This document shows positions 35,505 to 45,500 of a stretch of 64,000 bases of DNA, in pieces. The stretch comes from Shinella zoogloeoides (GTDB taxonomy: Bacteria; Pseudomonadota; Alphaproteobacteria; Rhizobiales; Rhizobiaceae), in NCBI RefSeq assembly GCF_022682305.1, contig NZ_CP093528.1, positions 2,803,501-2,867,500 on the forward strand, read 5' to 3'. The notes under the pieces are model-generated. The model ran no database searches and was not told the origin of the DNA. It saw only the letters and a list, made by a program, of their open reading frames with translations. The translations under genes and the position numbers were made by a program. Numbering within the stretch: position 1 is the first letter of the stretch; each line of letters begins with the position of its first letter.

Positions 35505-37427
35505 TTACTGCGGCTGTGGCTCCAGGCCGCCTTCCGGTTCGCCGCCCTTCTTGTGGCCGGCCTTCGGCACGGCGGAGCCGCGGCTCGGCGGCGTGTCGTC
35601 GCCAAGGTCGCGCGCCGGCTTCTCGCCGCGGATGAGCGCCTTGATCTCGTCGCCCGTCAGCGTCTCGTATTCCAGCAGGCCTTCCGCCAGCGCCACGAAT
35701 TCGTGGTTCTGCTCGGTCAGGATGCGCTTGGCTTCGGCATAGGCTTCGTCGATCAGGCGGCGGATCTCGTTGTCGATCTTCTGCGCCGTCGCCTCGGAGA
35801 CGTTCTTCTGCTGCGCCACCGAATGGCCGAGGAACACTTCCTGCTGGTTCTCGCCATAGGCGACCTGGCCGAGCTGGTCGGAAAAGCCCCATTGCGTGAC
35901 CATGGCGCGGGCAAGCTTGGTGGCCTGCTCGATATCCGAGGACGCGCCGGAGGTGATGTTCTCCTTGCCGAAGGTGATCTCCTCGGCAACGCGGCCGCCC
36001 ATCATGATGGCGAGGCGCGAGACCATCCACTTGTAGCTCATCGAGTAGCGATCGCCCTCGGGAAGCTGCATGACCATGCCCAGCGCGCGACCGCGCGGGA
36101 TGATCGTCGCCTTGTGCAGCGGGTCGGCCGCAGGAACCTTGAGCGCGACGATGGCGTGGCCAGCCTCGTGATAGGCGGTGAGCTTCTTTTCCGCCTCGGT
36201 CATCGCCGAGGAGCGGCGCTCGGCGCCCATCATGATCTTGTCCTTGGCGTCCTCGAACTCCTGCATGGTGACGAGGCGCTTGTTGCGGCGCGCGGCCATC
36301 AGGGCGGCCTCGTTGACGAGGTTCATGAGGTCGGCGCCGGAAAAGCCGGGCGTGCCGCGCGCAAGGATCTTGAGGTCGACATTCGGGGCGAGCGGCACAT
36401 TGCGCACATGCACCTTGAGGATGCGTTCGCGGCCGACGATATCCGGGTTCGGCACGACGACCTGGCGGTCGAAGCGGCCGGGACGCAGGAGCGCCGGGTC
36501 GAGAACGTCGGGACGGTTGGTGGCGGCGATGAGGATGATGCCCTCGTTCGCCTCGAAGCCGTCCATCTCGACGAGAAGCTGGTTCAGCGTCTGCTCGCGC
36601 TCGTCATTGCCGCCGCCGAGGCCGGCGCCGCGATGGCGGCCGACGGCGTCGATTTCATCGATGAAGATGATGCAGGGCGCGTTCTTCTTGGCCTGCTCGA
36701 ACATGTCGCGCACGCGGCTCGCGCCGACGCCGACGAACATTTCCACGAAGTCCGAGCCGGAGATGGTGAAGAAGGGCACGTTCGCCTCGCCCGCGACGGA
36801 GCGCGCGAGCAGGGTCTTACCGGTGCCGGGCGGGCCGACGAGCAACACGCCGCGCGGGATGCGCCCGCCGAGGCGCTGGAACTTCTGCGGGTCGCGCAGG
36901 AATTCGACGATTTCCTCGAGGTCCTGTTTGGCTTCGTCCACGCCGGCGACGTCCGCGAAGGTGACGCGGCCATGCGCCTCGGTCAAAAGCTTGGCCTTGG
37001 ACTTGCCGAAGCCCATCGCTCCGCGCGAGCCGCCCTGCATCTGGCGCATGAAGAACAGCCAGACGCCGAGGATCAGCAGCATGGGCAGCAAGGTGCCGAT
37101 ATAGCTCAGGAAGCTGGAGGAACCGTCCGTTTCCGGGCGCGCGCTGACGACCACGTTCTTGGCCTCGAGACGCTGGACGAGCGAATTGTCGCCGGCCGGC
37201 GCATAGGTCTGGAAGGTCGCGCCGGTCTCGACATAGCTGCCGACGATCTTTTCGCCGGTGATGACGACTTCCTTCACCCGGCTCGAGTCCACTTCCTTGA
37301 GGAACTGCGAATAGGGAATTTCCCGAGAGCCGGTCTGGGCCGGACTCGTCTGGAACATGCTGAACAAAGCGATCAGCAGGAGAGCGATAATCGCCCAGAG
37401 GGCGAAGTTTCGGAAATTGGGATTCAT
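35505..37427 (-). CDS. ftsH: ATP-dependent zinc metalloprotease FtsH
   Basis: A 640-residue inner-membrane AAA protease that degrades damaged membrane proteins and regulators such as RpoH. Two membrane segments flank a small periplasmic domain (about residues 8-26 and 105-125). The AAA module has Walker A GPPGTGKT (198-205), Walker [10 protein letters not shown] and the second region of homology [18 protein letters not shown]. The protease site is HEAGH with the third zinc Asp further on. The start at MNPNFRNF (37427) is the conserved one. It lies after tilS as in many alphaproteobacteria and ends with a strong terminator. Confidence 0.98.
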   Translation of the reverse strand: MNPNFRNFALWAIIALLLIALFSMFQTSPAQTGSREIPYSQFLKEVDSSRVKEVVITGEKIVGSYVETGATFQTYAPAGDNSLVQRLEAKNVVVSARPETDGSSSFLSYIGTLLPMLLILGVWLFFMRQMQGGSRGAMGFGKSKAKLLTEAHGRVTFADVAGVDEAKQDLEEIVEFLRDPQKFQRLGGRIPRGVLLVGPPGTGKTLLARSVAGEANVPFFTISGSDFVEMFVGVGASRVRDMFEQAKKNAPCIIFIDEIDAVGRHRGAGLGGGNDEREQTLNQLLVEMDGFEANEGIILIAATNRPDVLDPALLRPGRFDRQVVVPNPDIVGRERILKVHVRNVPLAPNVDLKILARGTPGFSGADLMNLVNEAALMAARRNKRLVTMQEFEDAKDKIMMGAERRSSAMTEAEKKLTAYHEAGHAIVALKVPAADPLHKATIIPRGRALGMVMQLPEGDRYSMSYKWMVSRLAIMMGGRVAEEITFGKENITSGASSDIEQATKLARAMVTQWGFSDQLGQVAYGENQQEVFLGHSVAQQKNVSEATAQKIDNEIRRLIDEAYAEAKRILTEQNHEFVALAEGLLEYETLTGDEIKALIRGEKPARDLGDDTPPSRGSAVPKAGHKKGGEPEGGLEPQPQ

Positions 37428-37617
37428 CGAACTTTCCGGGCACTTTCCCGGCCGGGGGCTGCCGGCCGTTTCTTCAATGCCTAACATAGGGTCGCCTTGC
37501 CGCCTTGCCAAGGCAAACCACGCGCCCTACGGGCATTTCTCAAACTATCGTCAACGGCGGCTGCAAAACCGCGCCGTCCCTTCCCCGCACCCTATCATAA
37601 CGCTTCCGCGTCCGCCT

Positions 37618-38895
37618 TCATTCGTTCGGTGGGGGTGGGAAGCGCGCGCATCCGAGAACATCCGCGAGGGCATGGGCGACCGGCAGGTCGAAGCGAGGCA
37701 GGAAATGCGCATAGGGCGCGATCACCGGCGTGACGGCGGCATGGCCCGCCGCCACCGCGCCGCCATCCTCGAATTTCAGGCACGGCGCGGTTCGTGCGGC
37801 CCGCAAGGCTGGGCCATGCAGCGCACCGGCCGCCGCGCCGCAGGCGCAAACCACGACCGTCCGCTCCGTCCGGTTGCGCACATGATAGCGTCCGTCCCAT
37901 GTCCCGGCTTCGCCCGCCGCAAGGACGAGTGGCGCGATACCCCGCTCCTCACGATAGAGATAGAGGCCATCCCGCCGGCGGTCGAACACCACGCGCCCCG
38001 CCGTCAGCCGCGACAGTGTGCCGCTGGCGAGGAACGATCGGAGGCGACCGGCGGAGCGGGCTTCGAGCGTGTGGACCCGCCCCCCTACCGTCGCCGCCAG
38101 CAGCAGCAGGCCCCGCCAGGCGGCGGAATCGGACAGAACGGTTTCGACGGCGGATACGGCAAGGACGAAATGCGCACCCTCCGCCCGCGCATTATCCGCC
38201 AGGAACGCCGCCGCGCGCGCGGCCAGCAGGGAGCGCCCCTCGCCGGCCGGCAACAGCGGCGCGGCATCGCCCTCGGCCCGCAGGCGCACCCGCTCGAAGC
38301 GAGGATTGTGGTTGCTCGGATCATCGATCCAGCCCTCATCCCTTTCAGCAAGGAAGTCCCGGATCGCGGCGCGTCCGACGCCGAGGAACGGCCGCAGCAG
38401 CCAGACGGCGCCATTCAGCAGCACGCCATCCGCCATGCCGGAAAGGCCGACACCCTGCTGCGCGCGGGCCGCGCGCATGGCGACGGTTTCGTGCTGGTCG
38501 TCCAACGTATGAGCGGCGACGATGGCGTCCGCGCCGCCTTCCCGCGCGGCATCGACGAGAAGATCGTAGCGCATGGCACGGGCGGCGGCCTGCAGGCCCG
38601 TCGCGGGTTTGGCCCCTTCCCAGCGGCGGATCGCATGCGCGATGCCGTAGCGGTCGCAGAGCGCGCCGACGGCAAGCGCCTCCTCGGACGAGCCGGCGCG
38701 CAGGTCATGATCGACGGTACAGGCGGAAAGGGTGATGTGCGGATAGCGCCCGGTGGCGCAAAGCGTGGCGAGGGCCACAAGAAGCCCGGTCGAATCGCTC
38801 CCGCCGGAAATGGCGATCAGGAGCTTTGCGGGGCGTTTGAAACTGGCAAGCAGATGGCCGGCTGCCTCGACGACGGGATTGTCCGCGCGGGCCAC
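37618..38895 (-). CDS. tilS: tRNA(Ile)-lysidine synthetase TilS
   Basis: A 425-residue PP-loop ATPase that puts lysine on C34 of tRNA-Ile2 so that it reads AUA. The ATP-pyrophosphatase loop is SGGSDSTG at residues 30-37. HTLDDQHETVAMR and GMADG are the second and third conserved catalytic segments, and the N-terminal catalytic domain spans about 220 residues. The C-terminal part is less conserved. It lies 20 bp after the ybgF stop and is read in the same direction, so it is probably co-transcribed. Confidence 0.95.
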   Translation of the reverse strand: MARADNPVVEAAGHLLASFKRPAKLLIAISGGSDSTGLLVALATLCATGRYPHITLSACTVDHDLRAGSSEEALAVGALCDRYGIAHAIRRWEGAKPATGLQAAARAMRYDLLVDAAREGGADAIVAAHTLDDQHETVAMRAARAQQGVGLSGMADGVLLNGAVWLLRPFLGVGRAAIRDFLAERDEGWIDDPSNHNPRFERVRLRAEGDAAPLLPAGEGRSLLAARAAAFLADNARAEGAHFVLAVSAVETVLSDSAAWRGLLLLAATVGGRVHTLEARSAGRLRSFLASGTLSRLTAGRVVFDRRRDGLYLYREERGIAPLVLAAGEAGTWDGRYHVRNRTERTVVVCACGAAAGALHGPALRAARTAPCLKFEDGGAVAAGHAAVTPVIAPYAHFLPRFDLPVAHALADVLGCARFPPPPNE

Positions 38896-38915
38896 GGCCT
38901 TCGCTCCGTCCGCAA

Positions 38916-39899
38916 TCAGCAGGACAGGCGGCTCTGTTCGGAGGAAACCTTGGCCTTCACGGCCTTCGAGGCGCTGGGGTAGCGCTTGCTCACCTCGCGC
39001 AGCGTGGCGCAGGCGGTTTCGCGGTTGTCGAGGGCGGCGAGCGACATGCCAAGCTTCAGCAGCATTTCCGGCGCCTTCTTCGATTTGCTGAAGGTCTGGT
39101 GGGCGTTGAGGAAGGTCTTGGCCGCGTCGTTGAAGTTACCCTGCGAATATTGCGCCTCGCCGAGCCAGAAATTGGCGTCCGCCGCCTTCTCGCTGCTCGG
39201 GAAAATATCGAGGTAATCGCGGAATTCACGTTCGGCGAGCTGGTAGTCGCCCGTCAGCACATGGCCGTAGGCGGTCTGGTAGAGGTCGTCGGGATTGTCG
39301 AGGGAGGCGGTCGCGGATCCCGAGGCCTGTGGCTGGCCGCCGTCGACGCCGGGCAGCGCGGCGCTCTGGTTGTTCAGGTCCGGATTGGCGTCCGCGCCGA
39401 TCGGATTGCCGTTCTCGTCGAACTTGATCGAGCCGAGTTCCTGCGGCTGGGCGCCACCGCCGTCCGGCGTGGCGAGGGGGTCGGTTCCGGCGACATCGTC
39501 CGCCGGAACCGTGTTGGATGCGGTCTGCTGGGTGGCGGCGCCGCTATCGAGAGGCTTTTCGAGCGCACCGCTCTTGCCCTTCGCGCCGCCCTTTCCGCTT
39601 TCGAGGTCCTGGAAGCGATACTCGTTGTCTTCCTGAGCCTTGCGGATCTGCTCCTGCATCTGGAGAAGCTGGTAGCTCATCTCCTCGATGCGGCCGTTGA
39701 GGGTGCGGATCTGCTCCTCGAGCTGGCCGACCCGCGGGTCCATGGCCTGGGCCAGCACAACGTCGCGGTCGCCCGCCCGTTCCTGCTTGGCTGGAAGGAA
39801 AGCGCTCGTCAGTGCCGTGAGCGGCGATGCGCTGAGCGGTCCGACGGTGCCCGCCACCGCTGCGAGACTGAGAACGCCTGCCGCGACAAGTTTCTTCAT
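38916..39899 (-). CDS. ybgF: Tol-Pal system protein YbgF (CpoB)
   Basis: A 327-residue periplasmic protein that coordinates the Tol machine with cell-wall synthesis at the septum. The signal peptide MKKLVAAGVLSLAAVAGTVG is followed by a short coiled-coil trimerisation helix (about residues 52-95; LEEQIRTLNGRIEEMSYQLL), a low-complexity linker, and C-terminal TPR repeats (about 205-327; YQTAYGHVLTGDYQLAEREF, NFWLGEAQYSQGNFNDAAKT). The order and position after pal match the conserved tol cluster. A terminator-like hairpin lies between pal and this gene. Confidence 0.95.
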   Translation of the reverse strand: MKKLVAAGVLSLAAVAGTVGPLSASPLTALTSAFLPAKQERAGDRDVVLAQAMDPRVGQLEEQIRTLNGRIEEMSYQLLQMQEQIRKAQEDNEYRFQDLESGKGGAKGKSGALEKPLDSGAATQQTASNTVPADDVAGTDPLATPDGGGAQPQELGSIKFDENGNPIGADANPDLNNQSAALPGVDGGQPQASGSATASLDNPDDLYQTAYGHVLTGDYQLAEREFRDYLDIFPSSEKAADANFWLGEAQYSQGNFNDAAKTFLNAHQTFSKSKKAPEMLLKLGMSLAALDNRETACATLREVSKRYPSASKAVKAKVSSEQSRLSC

Positions 39900-39995
39900 C
39901 TATCTTCGTCCTGTTGGTCCAAATTGCGCGCCGAAGCGCCGCCGAAGAGTTTTCCAAATACTCTCAAAAAGCAACGGAGTTCGGCCAAAGTGTGT

Positions 39996-40028
39996 TGAAA
40001 AAAGAAAGGCGGCCGAAAGGCCGCCTTC
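39996..40028 (-). terminator. pal terminator
   Basis: AAGGCGGCC-TTTC-GGCCGCCTT with TCTTTTTTC following on the minus strand, within the gap between pal and ybgF. It probably attenuates or ends transcription of the tol operon here. Confidence 0.85.
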
Positions 40029-40050
40029 CATCCCGTCCCGAAGGGCGGAA

Positions 40051-40590
40051 TTACATGCCCGCGCCACCGAGAACGGTGACGGCGCGGCGGTTCTGCGACC
40101 AGCAGGAAATGTCGTCGCAGACGGCGACCGGCTTTTCCTTGCCGAAGGAGATGGTCTTCATGCGGGCTGCCGGCACGCCGCGCGAAGCAAGGTACTGGCG
40201 GGTGGATGCCGCACGGCGCGCGCCGAGCGCGAGGTTGTATTCACGCGTGCCGCGCTCGTCGGCATGGCCTTCGATCGTGATCGCGAAGTTCGGGTAGCGC
40301 TGCAGCCACTGGGCCTGGCGGTCGAGCGTCGCGGCGGCATCGGCACGGATCGAGGTGGAGTCGGTGTCGAAGAAGATGCGGTCGCCGACATTGACGGTGA
40401 AGTCCTGCGGCGAGCCGGGCGTCGCGGCGCCTGCGCCGCCGCCGTTGAGGCCGAGGTCGCCGGCGCTGTTCGGCAGGTTCTTCTTGGAAGCGCAGCCTGC
40501 CAGCGCGAGCGTCATGACAAGCGCGATGACGGCCGGGTTGCGGGCGATGGTCTGCATGCGGCCAGCGGCCGGGGTCTGAATGCGGCTCAT
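40051..40590 (-). CDS. pal: Peptidoglycan-associated lipoprotein Pal
   Basis: A 179-residue outer-membrane lipoprotein anchoring the outer membrane to peptidoglycan and binding TolB. The lipobox is LALAGCAS (Cys33). The OmpA-like peptidoglycan-binding domain (about residues 75-179) shows FFDTDSTSIR, ITIEGHADERGTREYNLALG and SFGKEKPV. The start at 40590 has AAGGAG 10 bases upstream. A tail of 11 residues that would precede it in frame has no support. A near 300-bp gap to tolB suggests its own promoter. Confidence 0.97.
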   Translation of the reverse strand: MSRIQTPAAGRMQTIARNPAVIALVMTLALAGCASKKNLPNSAGDLGLNGGGAGAATPGSPQDFTVNVGDRIFFDTDSTSIRADAAATLDRQAQWLQRYPNFAITIEGHADERGTREYNLALGARRAASTRQYLASRGVPAARMKTISFGKEKPVAVCDDISCWSQNRRAVTVLGGAGM

Positions 40591-40889
40591 GAGCCGGTCT
40601 CCTTGCATCAGGTCTTGCGTCAAGTTCGTTGAATCGCGGGTTTCAATCAGGGTTGCCAGACTGTAACCGCGCTCGGTTAATCCCTGTTCAACGAGTATGG
40701 TTAACGATTGCTTGTAAGACCGTCCCCGGCCCCTCGCATTCTCAATTCACTGTCGCGTTTCCGAAGGCCAAGCTGCTGCGCGCTTTTGCCGGAATCGCCT
40801 GAAGACGCGTCTGCCGCGCCTCACCGCCGCCTGACTTACAGGACTTTGCGGCAAGAACGCGGCAGGCACGCCTCATATCGGAATGGCTG

Positions 40890-42194
40890 CTATTCCAGAA
40901 GCGGCGACCAGGCCGGGTCGGACGCGAAGCCCTTCGTCTGGACGAGCTGCTCGTTGTAGCCGGAAAGGTCGATCGAGTAGATCTGCGGACCACCCGAACC
41001 GGCGGCCTGGCGGAAGAACATCAGCACGCGGCCGTTCGGCGCCCAGGTCGGCCCCTCGTTGTGGAAGCCGGTGGTCAGGATACGCTCGCCCGAGCCGTCC
41101 GGCTTCATCACACCGATGGAGAACTTGCCGCCCGACTGCTTGGTGAAGGCGATGAGGTCGCCGCGCGGGGACCAGACCGGCGTGGAATAGGAGCCGTCGC
41201 CGAAGGAGATACGGCGCTGGCCGGAACCGTCGGCACCCATCACGTAGAGCTGCGGCTTGCCGCCCCGGTCGCTTTCGAAGACGATCTGCGTGCCGTCCGG
41301 CGCATAGGAAGGCGCGGTGTCGATGGCCGCGGTCGAGGTGAGCCGCGTCGTGGTGCGCGAGCGCAGGTCCATCGTGTAGATATTGGCGTTGCCTTCCTGC
41401 TGGAGGCTCATGATGACCTTCTGGCCATCCGGCGAGAAGCGCGGCGAGAAGGTCATGCCCGGGAAGTCGCCGACGACCTCGCGCTGCCCCGTCTCGAGCT
41501 GGAGCAGGTAGACGCGCGGCTGGTTGCCCTCGAAGGACATGTAGGTGATTTCCTGGCGGTTCGGCGAGAAGCGCGGCGTCAGGACGAGCTCGTTGGAATT
41601 CGTCAGCGCGCGGGCGTTGAAGCCGTCCTGGTCCATGATGGCGAGCTGGCGCTTGCGGGCCGTCTTCGGGCCGCTTTCGGCGACATAGACGACGCGGGTG
41701 TCGAAGTAGCCCTTTTCGCCGGTTAGGCGCTCATAGATCGCGTCAGCGATGATATGGGCGACGCGGCGCCAGTTTTCCGGCTGCGTGTAGAACTGCTGGC
41801 CGGTGAGCTGCTGGCCGGCGAAGGTGTCCCACAGGCGGAACTCGGCACGAAGGCGGCCGTCGCCCTCCTGCGTCACGCGGCCGGTGACGAGGGCCTGCGC
41901 GTTGATGACCTTCCAGTCGTCGAAGCGCGGCGGCTGGTCCGGGTTCGAGATCTTCTCGATGAAGGCCTGCTTGTTGACCGGGGCAAAGAGGCCGGACCGC
42001 TTCAGGTCCGCCGCGATGACCTCGGAGATGCGCTGGCCGAGGTCGCCGCCGGCAACGAAGTCCGTCACCGCGATCGGCAACGGCTCGACGTTACCCTTGT
42101 TGATGTTGATTTCCACAAGCGCCCAGGCCTGCGGCAGGGAGGCCGCGAGGCCGGTCAGCACGACCAGCAAACGGAGGAGATTGCGTCTGAACAT
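40890..42194 (-). CDS. tolB: Tol-Pal system beta-propeller protein TolB
   Basis: A 434-residue periplasmic protein with a signal peptide ([20 protein letters not shown], cleavage after AWA), a N-terminal alpha/beta domain (residues 26-160) and a six-bladed propeller of repeats such as [40 protein letters not shown] and [12 protein letters not shown]. It binds Pal and receives the TolA signal. It starts 21 bp after the tolA stop in the leftward tolQRAB unit. Confidence 0.97.
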   Translation of the reverse strand: MFRRNLLRLLVVLTGLAASLPQAWALVEININKGNVEPLPIAVTDFVAGGDLGQRISEVIAADLKRSGLFAPVNKQAFIEKISNPDQPPRFDDWKVINAQALVTGRVTQEGDGRLRAEFRLWDTFAGQQLTGQQFYTQPENWRRVAHIIADAIYERLTGEKGYFDTRVVYVAESGPKTARKRQLAIMDQDGFNARALTNSNELVLTPRFSPNRQEITYMSFEGNQPRVYLLQLETGQREVVGDFPGMTFSPRFSPDGQKVIMSLQQEGNANIYTMDLRSRTTTRLTSTAAIDTAPSYAPDGTQIVFESDRGGKPQLYVMGADGSGQRRISFGDGSYSTPVWSPRGDLIAFTKQSGGKFSIGVMKPDGSGERILTTGFHNEGPTWAPNGRVLMFFRQAAGSGGPQIYSIDLSGYNEQLVQTKGFASDPAWSPLLE

Positions 42195-42215
42195 CTATCT
42201 AGGCCTTCCTAGTTC

Positions 42216-43325
42216 TTACATCATTTGGCTGGGGTCGAAGTTCACGACGACTTCGCTCCAGGCGTCATATTTCTCAGGCGGCAGCCCCTTGAAGGGCCGC
42301 GATTTCATGATGGCGCGGCGTGCACCGCCGGCCAGCGCCCGGCGCGCGGCTTCCGAGCCGCCCGTCGCCGTCACTTCCGGCTCGCCGATGATGTCGCCGT
42401 TCTGGTCGAGCTGCATCTTGACCTGGATGCGCACGTCGGCGGCATCGGCAAGGCCGGGGATGATCGACCAGTTGTTCTGGATCTGGCCGCGCAATGCGTC
42501 CATCTCGCTGAGCGAGAGCTTGCTGCCGTTGGACGGCTTCGAAACGCCGAGCGCCGCCTGTTCCTGCGAACGCTTGGCGCCGCCGCCGGCAGCCTTTTCC
42601 TTGTTGAGAAGCGCGGAGATCTCGTCGGCGTTGAAGTCGCTGTCGTTCATCGACGTCGCCTTCTCCTGCTTCTTCTTCTGGTCCTTCTTGCGGTCCGGCG
42701 TCTTGGCGGTCTCGGCCTTGGCCGTCTCCACCTTCTTTTCAGTTGGCTTCTCGGCGGTCTCGGTCTTCTTCGCCTCGACCTTCGGCTTCATCTCGGGAAG
42801 CGGCACCTTGTCCGGCAGCGCCTCGGCGTCCGGGGTCTCGGCCGGCTTTTCCTCGGCGGGCTTGGCGTCGGGCTTCGGGTCCGGCTTGACGTCCTGCTTG
42901 GCCTCGGCAGCGGCGGCGACCTCGGTCGAGGGTTCGCTCGCCGGCTCTTGCTGCTTTATCTCTTCGGGCTTGCTGTCGGGCGTCTGGACGACCTTCTCCG
43001 CCTTTTGCGGTGAGGCCGCCGTCTCGACGTCGCGCGGCTTTGCCTCCGGCGTCGGCAGCTTCTTCAGGTCGATATCGTTCTCGCCGGCATTTTCCGCATT
43101 CTCGACCGGCGTCTGCTTCTTGGTCGGCGTCGGCGCGGCCTTTTCCTTCAAATCGGCTTTCTTGTCGCCCTGCTGGAGCTGCGTCAACTCCTCGATCGAC
43201 ACGACGTCGACCGGCAGCGCCTCGACGTTTGCGACATCGAAGCTCTCAGGGCTGCCGAGCGAAACCAGCGCCCAGGTGAGAACCAGGGTGTGGAGCACGG
43301 CGGATGTGGCGAGGCTGCCCTTCAT
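42216..43325 (-). CDS. tolA: Tol-Pal system protein TolA
   Basis: A 369-residue inner-membrane protein spanning the periplasm. The N-terminal membrane segment is TSAVLHTLVLTWALVSLGSP (residues 6-25). A long charged Lys/Glu/Pro/Ala-rich rod (about 50-250; KPDPKPDAKPAEEKPAETPD) leads to a C-terminal domain that contacts TolB/Pal (about 285-369, with LRGQIQNNWSIIPGLADAAD). The rod is less regularly helical than in Escherichia coli, as usual in alphaproteobacteria. It lies 9 bp after the tolR stop. Confidence 0.95.
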   Translation of the reverse strand: MKGSLATSAVLHTLVLTWALVSLGSPESFDVANVEALPVDVVSIEELTQLQQGDKKADLKEKAAPTPTKKQTPVENAENAGENDIDLKKLPTPEAKPRDVETAASPQKAEKVVQTPDSKPEEIKQQEPASEPSTEVAAAAEAKQDVKPDPKPDAKPAEEKPAETPDAEALPDKVPLPEMKPKVEAKKTETAEKPTEKKVETAKAETAKTPDRKKDQKKKQEKATSMNDSDFNADEISALLNKEKAAGGGAKRSQEQAALGVSKPSNGSKLSLSEMDALRGQIQNNWSIIPGLADAADVRIQVKMQLDQNGDIIGEPEVTATGGSEAARRALAGGARRAIMKSRPFKGLPPEKYDAWSEVVVNFDPSQMM

Positions 43326-43334
43326 GGCGTGCGA

Positions 43335-43784
43335 TCAATTATCCGGTTTCTGCTCGGTGACGAGGCCGATATTGGTGAAGCCGCCACCCTGGATGCGCGA
43401 CATGACGTCGGCGATCACGCCATAGGGCGCATTGCCGTCGCCACGCACGAAGACGCGCTCGGTATAGCCGGTAGTCGCCACGGCCTGCAGTTTGGCGGCG
43501 ATCTCCTCGACCGGGATCGGCGTTTCCTGCAGAAACACCTGCCCGTCGGCCTTGACCGAGACGGTGATCGGCTGCGTATCGGCGTTGAGGGCCTTGGCCT
43601 GCGTCTTCGGCAGATCGATCGGCACGCCGACCGTCATCAGCGGTGCGGCCACCATGAAGATGATGAGCAGCACCAGCATGACGTCAACGAACGGCGTCAC
43701 GTTGATCTCGCTCATAGGGGCCTTCTTGCCGCCGCGGCGACGGCGGCCACCGCCCGAATTCTTTGCTCCGACTGACATGCCCAT
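43335..43784 (-). CDS. tolR: Tol-Pal system protein TolR
   Basis: A 149-residue ExbD/TolR protein with one membrane segment (about residues 28-50; EINVTPFVDVMLVLLIIFMV, where the conserved Asp uses the proton-motive force) and a periplasmic domain. The basic GGGRRRRGGKKAP stretch is cytoplasmic. It is the second gene of tolQRAB. Confidence 0.96.
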   Translation of the reverse strand: MGMSVGAKNSGGGRRRRGGKKAPMSEINVTPFVDVMLVLLIIFMVAAPLMTVGVPIDLPKTQAKALNADTQPITVSVKADGQVFLQETPIPVEEIAAKLQAVATTGYTERVFVRGDGNAPYGVIADVMSRIQGGGFTNIGLVTEQKPDN

Positions 43785-43800
43785 GGCGTCGTCTCCGTCT

Positions 43801-43848
43801 CAAGCAGTTCCAGCAAAAGTGTGAAGCGGTTTTGCGTTCGGAACTGCG
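43801..43848. repeat. Rhizobial interspersed palindromic element between tolQ and tolR
   Basis: CAGTTCC at the left and GGAACTG at the right frame AAAAGTGTGAAGCGGTTTTGC, the usual core of the short palindromes scattered through Rhizobiaceae. It sits in the 82-bp tolQ-tolR gap and may tune relative expression of the two. Confidence 0.6.
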
Positions 43849-43866
43849 GAAAATATTGATGCCGCG

Positions 43867-44583
43867 TTACTGCGCCGCGGCGCGCGGCTGCAGCTTCTCG
43901 TCGATCTGGCGCGAGAGGATGGCCGAGAACTCGTCCGCGAAGCCTTCCATGCGCGCCGTCAGCTTGCCGGCGTCGGCGGAGAACTTGTTGTAGGCAATAA
44001 CCGCCGGAATTGCGGCGAGAAGGCCGATGGCCGTCGCCAGAAGCGCTTCGGCGATACCGGGCGCGACAACCGCAAGGCTCGTCTGCTTGGAACCGGCGAT
44101 GGCCTGGAACGAGGTCATGATGCCGACGACCGTGCCGAAGAGGCCGACGAAGGGCGCGGCCGAGCCGATGGTGGCGAGCGAGCCGAGGCGCGCTTCCAGC
44201 GTTTCGGATTCACGCGACAGGGTCACGTCCATCGCCCGGTCGATACGCATCTGCAAGCCGATGGGCGATCGCGCCCCGCGCTCGAAACTCTTCTTCCATT
44301 CCCGCATCGCCGCCACGAAGATGGCGCTCATGCCGGAGGTCTGCCGGTCGGAGAGCGTGCGGTAAAGCTCCTCCAGCGACTGGCCAGACCAGAAGACCTG
44401 CTCGAAGCTGTCGAGCTGGCGGCGCGCCTTGCCATAAGTCACCGTCTTGTCGACGACGATGGCCCAGGTCCATACCGACGCGGCGATCAGGCCGAGCATG
44501 ACCAGCTTCACGACGAATCCGGCCTGCATGAACAGACCCCAAAGGGTCACGCTGCCTGCCGCTTCCAAACCCACTTGTTCCAT
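43867..44583 (-). CDS. tolQ: Tol-Pal system protein TolQ
   Basis: A 238-residue ExbB/TolQ proton channel subunit. Three membrane segments (about residues 17-40, 140-160, 173-195) carry the channel Thr in segment 2 (PFVGLFGTVVGIMTSF). The start MEQVGLEAAGSVTL at 44583 is the usual alphaproteobacterial start; 22 more codons upstream are not supported. It forms the motor with TolR and TolA and is the first gene of the leftward operon after ybgC. Confidence 0.97.
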   Translation of the reverse strand: MEQVGLEAAGSVTLWGLFMQAGFVVKLVMLGLIAASVWTWAIVVDKTVTYGKARRQLDSFEQVFWSGQSLEELYRTLSDRQTSGMSAIFVAAMREWKKSFERGARSPIGLQMRIDRAMDVTLSRESETLEARLGSLATIGSAAPFVGLFGTVVGIMTSFQAIAGSKQTSLAVVAPGIAEALLATAIGLLAAIPAVIAYNKFSADAGKLTARMEGFADEFSAILSRQIDEKLQPRAAAQ

Positions 44584-44903
44584 AGACCTATGTCCCCGAA
44601 TCCAAACACCCGGCACGGGCCTTTGCGGCTCGAACCGGGTTCCATTCACGCCTTTGCGGTCTCCTGGGAGGTGGATATCGCATCGGCATTCACAAAGCGT
44701 GCGTCACAGGCAGGGATCGAGATCCGCAACCGCTTCGCAGCCCGTCAAGAATGTCCGGTTGATGCCGCCGGCCGCCATGCCGGTCAAACGCTTACAACCT
44801 GCCTTCTTCACGGCAATTTTGGTTAAAGGATGACGTGCAGTGCACAAATCCCCTCTGACCGGCCGAGTAAGACATCATTATGGTTAAGGGACCGTTACCG
44901 CCG
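44584..44903. other. Gap between ybgC and tolQ
   Basis: 320 bp with no supported gene; probably the promoter of tolQRAB. Near the ybgC end there is TTAA-N7-TTAC at 44884-44898, one base from the CtrA box TTAA-N7-TTAA. A second TTAA lies at 44823. Control of tol genes by CtrA is therefore possible but unproven. Confidence 0.4.
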
Positions 44904-45368
44904 CTATGCGTCGGGGATTTCCCGACCTTTGGCAAGGAAACGCGCGGCCAGCGCCTCGGGCAGCCGGCGCGGCCGGCCCTGCCGGTTCACCACGGCGATC
45001 ACCACCTTGGCCGCGATCAGCGGCGCGCCCTCGCGCTCCACGACCTGCTGCAGCACCATCTTCGCCCCGCCGGCCTTTTCCGTGACGGTGCGGATCGTCA
45101 GGATATCGTCCATGCGCGCAGGAGACTTGAAGTCGATCTCCATGCGATGCACGACGAAGGCCAGGCCCTCGGCATCGCTATCGAACAGGGTGGATTGCTC
45201 GACACCGAGGCAGCGCAGGTAATCCGTGCGGGCACGCTCCATGAAATGCAGGTAGCGGGCGTGATAGACGGCGCCGGAAAAGTCCGTGTCCTCGTAATAG
45301 ACCCGCTGGACGAGTTCGTGCCCCGCTTCCTTCAGTTCGCCGCAAATCGAAAAAGTCGTGCCTGACAT
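44904..45368 (-). CDS. ybgC: Acyl-CoA thioesterase YbgC (Tol-Pal associated)
   Basis: A 154-residue hot-dog-fold thioesterase. The catalytic block YYEDTDFSGAVYHARYLHFM (residues about 24-43, with the Asp nucleophile/base) is followed by RARTDYLR. The family hydrolyses short acyl-CoA or acyl-ACP thioesters and is nearly always encoded beside tolQ. It is followed by the tolQ promoter gap, and the ATG is preceded by GAGGGCACCC. Confidence 0.95.
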   Translation of the reverse strand: MSGTTFSICGELKEAGHELVQRVYYEDTDFSGAVYHARYLHFMERARTDYLRCLGVEQSTLFDSDAEGLAFVVHRMEIDFKSPARMDDILTIRTVTEKAGGAKMVLQQVVEREGAPLIAAKVVIAVVNRQGRPRRLPEALAARFLAKGREIPDA

Positions 45369-45454
45369 GGGTGCCCTCGATCAAGATGCCTGCCGACGGC
45401 CATTACAGGGTTCGCGCCCGATCCGCAAAGGCGATGTCTCCGGCCGTAACGAAA

Positions 45455-45478
45455 GAGGCCCGGCGCAAACCGGGCCTC
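45455..45478 (-). terminator. Hairpin after the membrane-protein gene
   Basis: GAGGCCCGG and CCGGGCCTC pair around CGCAAA-type loop; on the minus strand TTTCGTTAC follows. It marks the end of the upstream transcript. Confidence 0.7.
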
Positions 45479-45500
45479 CTGCGTCATCCGATGGAGCGGA